Source: Bacteroidota bacterium
GTDB taxonomy: Bacteria > Bacteroidota > Bacteroidia > Chitinophagales > Chitinophagaceae
Direction of reading: 5' to 3'
Length of the DNA: 9,741 nucleotides
Assembly: GCA_023386395.1 (NCBI GenBank)
Contig: JAEWJV010000494.1
Coordinates: 1-9,741 of the forward strand
A program made the position numbers and the translations under genes. Each line of letters starts with the position of its first letter. Position 1 is the first letter of the stretch. The notes beneath the pieces are model-generated. The model saw only the letters and a program-made list of their open reading frames with translations. It was not told the DNA's origin and searched no databases. Positions 4,521 to 9,741 of this stretch are shown piece after piece.

Positions 4521-7298
4521 ATGCTGTACAGGTATTTGATTGCATACTTATTTACTTCTTTTTTTCTTTCAGGCTTAGAGAGCCAAAACCTGTCCAAGCC
4601 TGAAATTTTAAATAAAGTTCTTGCTATAGAGGATAATTCATCAATCTCTAATAAGCAGAAACTGAAGGATTTTTATGTGCTGGAAAAAACTGCATCCGGG
4701 TCTTTAAAAGATAAGGATTCTGTTTATGCATGGATATTATTAAAAATAGGCAAGTATGAATACATTGCCAATCACAATTACGACAGTACTATAAAGTTTA
4801 CAAAGGCAGCCCTGCAAGTTAATAACTCCTCCCATGCAGGATCATCCACATATTTAAATATCAATGCTTTTTTCAACCTTGGCTCTGCTTATGAAACTTT
4901 ATTATCCTATACGCAGGCATTAAAAAACTATGACAGTTCAATCAATCTTGCTTCCAAATTTATAGATACCAACACCTTCGCCTTAGATGCCAGAACAGCA
5001 AAAGCTAACATTTACTTTTCTTCTGGAGATTATCAAAAAGCTGTTGAAGAAAGTATAAAGGGCGCACATTTGGCTGAAATCGAAAATAACACATCTGCAA
5101 AAACGAATTTTTTAAATATGCAGGCGCAGGCTTTGTTTTTTCAAAATAATATTGAAGCCAGTTTGCCTATTGCTTATGCAGCGTTAAATGCATCAAAAAA
5201 AATTAATGATGCATTTGAATTAGCTACAGCTTATAAAACCCTTGCGTTAATTTACAATAACAAAAAAGTATTTGATTCTGCAAAATACTATTATAATGAG
5301 GCTATCAATTACAGGTTAAAAACCACTTCCTATTCAAACATTGGTGCAGATTATAACGAGTTTGGAAATTTTTATAATGGATTAAACGATTATAAAAATG
5401 CCGCAAAATGCTATGAGCGGTTTTTATATTATGCAGGAAAAATAACAGACCCTGTTGATCGTTCAGTCAAATTATCATTTGCCTATTTAAACTATGGAGA
5501 GTCTTATTTTAAACAAAATAAGCTAGCCGAAGCTGGAAATCTTTATCTGAAAGCAATGAACACTTTAAAATTTAATGTTTCAGGTATTCTGCAAAACCCT
5601 CCCATCAATAAAATAAGTGTATTTGGAAACAGGGCCGAATTGATTATAACTTTAATGAAGAACAAAACTGAGCTATTGCTTGAGGAATATCACCGGAACA
5701 AAAATACATCCTATCTTAAAGCCTGTATTCAAACAGCGCTTACTACCGACTCTGTTATCACGCAGATAAGGCATGAACATATAAGCGAACAAAGCAAGAT
5801 TTACTGGCGCGACAAAACAAACCAGTTTTATGCAATTGCAATTGAAGCTTGTTATCTTGATAAGAACCCATCACTGGCCTTTTATTTTTTTGAAAAAAGC
5901 AGGGCCGTTTTATTAGGAGATAAACTCAATGAATTAAACGCAACTGCATATTTGCCTGAAGCAGAAACAAAACAGGAAGAAAGTTATCAGTTTAAAATTG
6001 TAGAACTTGAACAAAAGCTTGCTGCCTTAGACGAAAAGGACAAGGAATTTCAAAACGTGCAATTACAGTTACTAAATGCAAAAGATAATTTTGAACATTA
6101 TATAAAATCGCTGGAACAAAAATACCCGCTTTATTATCAATATAAATATGCCGATGAAGTACCAAGGCTTGAAACATTACAAACTTTCCTAAACAAATCA
6201 AAACAATGTTTCGTGCATTATTTTTTCAGCGATTCAGTTTTATATGCATTGGCTATAACCGCAGGTAATGTCAATTTTCTCCGAATACCCGCAGCTAAAA
6301 ATATCAAGAACCAGCTTACTGAGTTCAGCGAATTATGCGCCGATAAAAACCGGCTCAACAATAATTATAATTATTTCATCACTTTATCCAATTCACTCTT
6401 CACATCAATTTTTCAACCTTTGAATTTGCCACACGGCAGGATAATAATTTGTACTGACAATAGTTTAATTCCGTTCGAAGGTTTGTGTTCAGAGAATAGT
6501 GGTAAATCTTTTTTAATTAACCACTACAGCTTCGATTATGTTTACTCAGCAGGGCTTTTAATGCAACAGTTTAAGAATAGTGCAGCAAAAGGCAGTTTTA
6601 TAGGATTTGCTCCGGTATCTTTTTCAAATGATCTTCATGTTCCTGCTCTTCAATATGCAGACGTTGCAATGCAGGAATGCGCGGGTTTCTATAAAAATGT
6701 TTTATTGTTTACCTATAAAAATGCAACAAGAAGTAATTTTTTCACCAATGCTTCCAATTATTCAATCATCAATATTTTCTCCCATGCAAGCGCTGACACT
6801 TCAAGCAAAGAACCGGTTTTATTTATGTGGGATTCCGTTATTCATTTATCTGAATTGCAGCTCTTAAATAACCCGGCAACGCAATTGGTTTTATTAAGCG
6901 CCTGCGAAACAAACGTTGGCAAAAATGCAACGGGTGAAGGCGTTTACAGTTTGGCAAGAGGCTTTGCAGCAGCGGGCATTCCGGCAATAGCAGCTACGCT
7001 TTGGAAAGCCGATGAACAATCCATTTACAAAATTTCAAAAAAATTCAACCAGTATTTATCTGAAGGCATGAATAAAGACGAGGCACTGCAAAAAGCCAAG
7101 TTATATTTTATTAAAAACAGCAGCAAAGAAAAGCTGCTGCCTTATTACTGGGCAAATATGGTGTTAATAGGAAATACAGACGCCGTGAATGTGGACGCTT
7201 CAAATCATAATTATATATGGTGGATTGCTGTTGCAGGTATTGCAGTTGCATTTCTTCTGTTTTATATCCGGAAAAGGTTCTCACAAAAAAAGGGCTGA
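4521..7298 (+). CDS. Periplasmic, membrane-anchored TPR-CHAT (caspase-like) protease, copy 2
   Basis: This 925-aa paralogue of the protein at 1435 has the same layout. A signal peptide (MLYRYLIAYLFTSFFLSGLESQ) comes first, then about six TPR units (for example LGSAYETLLSYTQALKNYDS and NIYFSSGDYQKAVEES), a helical linker with IVELEQKLAALDEK, and a CHAT domain from about residue 560. The dyad is His755 (FSHA) and Cys795 (LLSACETNVGKNATGEG), the same residue numbers as in copy 1. A terminal helix at 898-916 is followed by RKRFSQKKG. The core around the Cys is nearly identical between copies, while the TPR half has diverged widely, which fits an old tandem duplication with different partners. The ATG at 4521 is chosen; a GTG at 4518 directly before it is in frame and would add one residue. 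The TGA stop (7296-7298) lies inside the stem of the terminator. Confidence 0.9.
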   Translation: MLYRYLIAYLFTSFFLSGLESQNLSKPEILNKVLAIEDNSSISNKQKLKDFYVLEKTASGSLKDKDSVYAWILLKIGKYEYIANHNYDSTIKFTKAALQVNNSSHAGSSTYLNINAFFNLGSAYETLLSYTQALKNYDSSINLASKFIDTNTFALDARTAKANIYFSSGDYQKAVEESIKGAHLAEIENNTSAKTNFLNMQAQALFFQNNIEASLPIAYAALNASKKINDAFELATAYKTLALIYNNKKVFDSAKYYYNEAINYRLKTTSYSNIGADYNEFGNFYNGLNDYKNAAKCYERFLYYAGKITDPVDRSVKLSFAYLNYGESYFKQNKLAEAGNLYLKAMNTLKFNVSGILQNPPINKISVFGNRAELIITLMKNKTELLLEEYHRNKNTSYLKACIQTALTTDSVITQIRHEHISEQSKIYWRDKTNQFYAIAIEACYLDKNPSLAFYFFEKSRAVLLGDKLNELNATAYLPEAETKQEESYQFKIVELEQKLAALDEKDKEFQNVQLQLLNAKDNFEHYIKSLEQKYPLYYQYKYADEVPRLETLQTFLNKSKQCFVHYFFSDSVLYALAITAGNVNFLRIPAAKNIKNQLTEFSELCADKNRLNNNYNYFITLSNSLFTSIFQPLNLPHGRIIICTDNSLIPFEGLCSENSGKSFLINHYSFDYVYSAGLLMQQFKNSAAKGSFIGFAPVSFSNDLHVPALQYADVAMQECAGFYKNVLLFTYKNATRSNFFTNASNYSIINIFSHASADTSSKEPVLFMWDSVIHLSELQLLNNPATQLVLLSACETNVGKNATGEGVYSLARGFAAAGIPAIAATLWKADEQSIYKISKKFNQYLSEGMNKDEALQKAKLYFIKNSSKEKLLPYYWANMVLIGNTDAVNVDASNHNYIWWIAVAGIAVAFLLFYIRKRFSQKKG

Positions 7299-7313
7299 AG
7301 TCTCAGCCCTTTT
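7288..7313. terminator. Bidirectional intrinsic terminator between convergent operons
   Basis: A perfect 11-bp stem forms between AAAAGGGCTGA (7288-7298) and TCAGCCCTTTT (7303-7313), with the loop AGTC. The A-run on the left and T-run on the right give a U-tract in both directions. It can therefore end both the CHAT transcript and the sucA-odhB transcript. The TGA stop codon of the second CHAT gene is part of the stem. Confidence 0.85.
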
Positions 7314-7330
7314 ATAATCTTTTATGCACT

Positions 7331-8944
7331 TTATATTTCAAGCAGTGCCTTGACCGGATCTTTTGGATATAATAATAATTCAGGATTTTCCAATAATTCT
7401 TTCACACGCACCAAAAAACTTACGCTTTCCCGCCCGTCAACTATGCGGTGATCATAACTAACCGCCAGGTACATCATTGGCTTTATTACAACCTGTCCGT
7501 TTATTGCCACAGGCCGCTCCTGGATCTTATGCATGCCCAGTATAGCGCTTTGTGGCAGATTAATAATAGGTGTGCTCATTAAGCTGCCAAAAACACCGCC
7601 ATTAGTTATAGTAAATGTTCCACCCTGTAAATCTTCAGCGGTAAGTTTGCTGTCCCTCGCCTTACCGGCAAGCTCAATTACTTTCTTTTCAATATCAGCC
7701 ATGCTTAAACTTTCTACGTTGCGTATAACCGGCACGGTTAAACCACGCGGCGTGCTCACAGCAATGCTTATATCCGCATAATCATGATATACCAGTTCAT
7801 CGCCATCAATATAAGCATTAACGGCAGGCCATTCATTTAATGCAATAGCACAGGCTTTTGCAAAGAAGCTCATAAAGCCAAGGTTAACGCCATGTGTTTT
7901 ATTGAAAATCTCTTTGTACTGCTTGCGAACCTCCATAATGCGTGTCATATCCACTTCATTGAAAGTAGTAAGCATCGCAGTGGTGTTCTTCGATTCAACC
8001 AAACGGCGGCTAATGGTTTTTCGCAGGTTACTCATGCGTTCCCTGCGTTCATTGCGGCTGTTTAATTCCTGGCCTTTAAACGGCTGTTTTGCAGGATGAG
8101 ATAAAGCTTCCAGCACATCGTTCTTTAATATTCTGCCATTGCTGCCGGTAGGCGTAATATCAGATGGGTTTACTTTTTTATCTGCAATTATTGCCGATGC
8201 AACAGGCGTGGCTTTAATATCCGTTGCAGGCTGCTGAACTGCAACTGCTGGTTGCTGGCTGCTGGTTTCAGGTTTCACGTTTGACGATTCAGGCCTCGCA
8301 TTTGCTGGCTCTTTGGCCGGTGCTGCCACATCTGTATTTATTGTTGCAACAATATCGCCTATTTGAATTACATCACCTTCTTTAACTACTTGTGTTAGCT
8401 CACCAGCCTCTTCCGCATTTAATTCAAACGTTGCCTTCTCACTTTCCATTTCAGCAATTACTTCATCACGTTCAACAAAGTCGCCATTGTTTTTGGTCCA
8501 TTTTAATAAAGTTACTTCGCTGATGGATTCGCCAACCGTTGGTACCTTTAATTCGATAATACCTTTACCTGCTGCGGGTTTGGTTTCTGGAATTGGGGCT
8601 GCAGCTTTTTCTGTAACTGTTTCTTTTGGTTGAGGTTCTTCGGCCTGTTCAATTACTTCAGGGCGTTTTAAACCGGTAGCTGTTGCGGCTGATGATGCAT
8701 CGGGGGCTTTTGCTTTTTCATCTATATTGGCAAGTACGGCGCCAATGTTGAGGGTATCGCCTTCGTTGGCAATAAGTTTTATAACACCGCTTTGTTCAGC
8801 GTTTACTTCAAACGTTGCCTTTTCGCTTTCAAGCTCTGCTATCACATCATCACGGTCAACATATTCACCATCTTTTTTCAGCCACTTTAATAAGGTTACT
8901 TCGCTGATAGACTCTCCTACTGCCGGAACTTTTATTTCAATCAT
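7331..8944 (-). CDS. odhB: 2-oxoglutarate dehydrogenase E2 (dihydrolipoyllysine succinyltransferase) with two lipoyl domains
   Basis: E2 moves the succinyl group from E1 to CoA through a swinging lipoyl arm and forms the core of the TCA-cycle complex in the cytoplasm. The 537-aa product shows lipoyl domain 1 (residues 1-75, lipoyl Lys42 in ESEKATFEV), an Ala/Pro/Glu-rich linker, lipoyl domain 2 (129-204, Lys170 in an identical ESEKATFEL context), another linker, a peripheral subunit-binding domain (about 247-285, ending [13 protein letters not shown]) that would hold E3, and the acyltransferase domain (about 305-537). The catalytic motif [10 protein letters not shown] contains His499 and Asp503. 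[20 protein letters not shown] is characteristic of the succinyl type rather than the pyruvate type. SucB proteins usually have one lipoyl domain and about 400 residues, so this one is enlarged by a domain duplication. A purine-rich GGAGGG lies just before the ATG. sucA is immediately upstream on the same strand. Confidence 0.95.
   Translation of the reverse strand: MIEIKVPAVGESISEVTLLKWLKKDGEYVDRDDVIAELESEKATFEVNAEQSGVIKLIANEGDTLNIGAVLANIDEKAKAPDASSAATATGLKRPEVIEQAEEPQPKETVTEKAAAPIPETKPAAGKGIIELKVPTVGESISEVTLLKWTKNNGDFVERDEVIAEMESEKATFELNAEEAGELTQVVKEGDVIQIGDIVATINTDVAAPAKEPANARPESSNVKPETSSQQPAVAVQQPATDIKATPVASAIIADKKVNPSDITPTGSNGRILKNDVLEALSHPAKQPFKGQELNSRNERRERMSNLRKTISRRLVESKNTTAMLTTFNEVDMTRIMEVRKQYKEIFNKTHGVNLGFMSFFAKACAIALNEWPAVNAYIDGDELVYHDYADISIAVSTPRGLTVPVIRNVESLSMADIEKKVIELAGKARDSKLTAEDLQGGTFTITNGGVFGSLMSTPIINLPQSAILGMHKIQERPVAINGQVVIKPMMYLAVSYDHRIVDGRESVSFLVRVKELLENPELLLYPKDPVKALLEI
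8333..8560 (-). other. Second lipoyl domain of OdhB (duplicated)
   Basis: Residues 129-204 repeat residues 1-75 of the same protein at an offset of exactly 128 residues, including [13 protein letters not shown] and ESEKATFE. Both copies keep the lipoyl lysine, so both can probably be lipoylated. The copies differ by many conservative substitutions, which points to an old duplication. Confidence 0.85.
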
Positions 8945-8955
8945 AAGCCCTCCGT

Positions 8956-8968
8956 CTCCCTAAGGGAG
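8956..8968. repeat. Short inverted repeat upstream of odhB
   Basis: CTCCC (8956-8960) and GGGAG (8964-8968) pair across the loop TAA and are followed on the plus strand by a T-rich stretch. In the odhB transcript the hairpin lies about 12 bases before the start codon and ends close to the GGAGGG. It might affect translation of odhB or mark a processing site. A related sequence sits about 65 bases away at 9024-9039. Confidence 0.45.
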
Positions 8969-8996
8969 TGTTTTTATATTTTTATTTTGAACTGTT

Positions 8997-9004
8997 CAAA
9001 GATA
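8997..9004 (-). promoter_or_regulatory. Candidate Bacteroidota -7 promoter box (TATCTTTG) before odhB
   Basis: On the minus strand TATCTTTG matches TAnnTTTG and lies 52 bases ahead of the odhB start. No TTTG -33 box is found at the usual distance. It could be a secondary promoter inside the sucA-odhB operon, or a chance match. Confidence 0.2.
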
Positions 9005-9023
9005 TTAGTCATTTTCGAAAACT

Positions 9024-9039
9024 CCCTTTAAGGCAAGGG
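9024..9039. repeat. Inverted repeat just after the sucA stop
   Basis: CCCTT (9024-9028) pairs with AAGGG (9035-9039) with a six-base loop. In the sucA transcript the stem is flanked by AAAA before and AG-TTTT after, like a weak terminator. It lies two bases beyond the sucA stop codon. It may reduce readthrough from sucA into odhB or stabilise the sucA mRNA end. Confidence 0.4.
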
Positions 9040-9041
9040 TT

Positions 9042-9741
9042 TTAAATACTAAATGCAGTATCAATTATCTGCGCCTGTTCCTGTGCATGCACTTTTGCAT
9101 AACCGCTTGCTGTGGAAGCGCTGGCGCTTCTGCTTATCACACCATAATTGATATTCTTTAAATTCATTTGAAGGAATGATGCAGCGCCCATATTGAGCGG
9201 CTCTTCCTGTATCCAGAACCATACTGCTTTATTGTATTTTTTGTACAACTCATTTAATTGCTTAACCGGCAAAGGGTAAACCTGTTCAAGACGGATAAGC
9301 GCAATATCGTTACGCTTGTCTTTTTGCTTTCTTTCTGCCAGTTCAAAATATAATTTACCGCTGCAGAACAATACTTTCTTTACTTGTGATGCATCAGCAG
9401 TGGCCGTATCATCAATAACCTCTTTAAATCCGCCATGTGTAAATTCACTTGCATCGCTATAACTGCCGGGATAGCGCAGGTAAGCTTTTGGAGAGAAGTT
9501 AATGAGCGGCTTGCGGAAATTCCATGCAAGCTGGCGTCTTAAGGCATGAAAAAAGTTGGCGGCCGTAGTAATATTTGTAACGACCATATTTAACTGCGCA
9601 CACATTTGAAGAAAGCGTTCCATGCGGCCGCTGCTATGTTCAGGCCCCTGGCCTTCATAACCATGCGGCAACAACATTACAAGGCCATTCATACGATTCC
9701 ATTTCTGCTCACTTCCTGCAATAAACTGGTCGATCATAGTT
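9042..9741 (-). CDS. sucA: 2-oxoglutarate dehydrogenase E1 component (partial, C-terminal part)
   Basis: E1 is the thiamine-diphosphate enzyme that decarboxylates 2-oxoglutarate and passes the succinyl group to the lipoyl arm of E2. About 232 residues are visible, entering at the right edge of the window and ending with TAA at 9042-9044. The signature VMLLPHGYEGQGPEHSSGRMERFLQ region of SucA/OdhA is present near the start of the visible part, within the pyrimidine-binding transketolase-like domain. The C-terminal domain follows: KPLINFSPKAYLRYP, then VLFCSGKLYFEL, RLEQVYPLP, WIQEEPLNMGA, and the typical ending SRSASASTASGYAKVHAQEQ. The ATG at 9735-9737 is an internal Met, since MIDQFIAGSEQKW belongs to the middle of the family sequence and the frame stays open to the edge. 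odhB lies 97 bases downstream in the same operon. Confidence 0.95.
   Translation of the reverse strand, partial: TMIDQFIAGSEQKWNRMNGLVMLLPHGYEGQGPEHSSGRMERFLQMCAQLNMVVTNITTAANFFHALRRQLAWNFRKPLINFSPKAYLRYPGSYSDASEFTHGGFKEVIDDTATADASQVKKVLFCSGKLYFELAERKQKDKRNDIALIRLEQVYPLPVKQLNELYKKYNKAVWFWIQEEPLNMGAASFLQMNLKNINYGVISRSASASTASGYAKVHAQEQAQIIDTAFSI

Noticed and set aside
6607..6867. Plus-strand 86-codon ORF inside the second CHAT gene
   Set aside because: It lies in another frame over the CHAT domain and its translation is low quality; it is a shadow of the real gene.
1435..7298. CRISPR-linked Craspase-type system because of the TPR-CHAT proteins
   Set aside because: No repeat-spacer array or cas-like gene is present, and these CHAT proteins carry signal peptides and membrane anchors, so they should not meet a cytosolic RNA-guided complex.
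9735..9737. ATG near the right edge as the true start of a 231-aa protein
   Set aside because: The sequence from this Met is an internal part of SucA and the frame stays open to the end of the window, so the gene is cut by the edge rather than short.

Overview
The window looks like a piece of a Bacteroidota chromosome, probably of the Chitinophagaceae type. That placement is an inference from protein style, from A-rich leaders without Shine-Dalgarno sites, and from TAnnTTTG-like promoter boxes; no rRNA or other marker gene is present. It has two parts that meet tail to tail at a strong hairpin terminator (7288-7313).

Left part, 1-7298, plus strand, AT-rich (about one third G+C in a line counted by hand): the 3' end of an ECF-type sigma factor gene; a membrane-anchored TPR gene of anti-sigma type that is broken by three in-frame TAA codons within 33 bases; a 40-codon membrane peptide; a large TPR-CHAT protease; a 34-codon Lys/Thr-rich peptide; and a second large TPR-CHAT protease paralogous to the first. 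Both CHAT proteins have an N-terminal signal peptide and one C-terminal membrane helix followed by a basic tail. The TPR and caspase-like domains should therefore sit in the periplasm, anchored to the inner membrane. Each CHAT gene is preceded by a very small ORF, so the unit 'small peptide + CHAT' occurs twice.

Right part, 7331-9741, minus strand, higher G+C (about 45-50% in sampled lines): sucA (E1 of 2-oxoglutarate dehydrogenase, only the C-terminal part in the window) followed by odhB (E2, with two lipoyl domains). This is a housekeeping TCA-cycle operon. The 97-base spacer between the two genes holds two short inverted repeats.

Working model (inference): the left part is a signalling locus. 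In it a sigma factor, a membrane TPR partner and periplasmic caspase-like proteases form a route from the envelope to transcription. There is loose precedent in CRISPR-linked TPR-CHAT proteases that act on a sigma-factor regulator, but nothing CRISPR-related is present here. The broken TPR gene suggests that the regulatory half may be damaged in this strain, or that the sequence has errors there.
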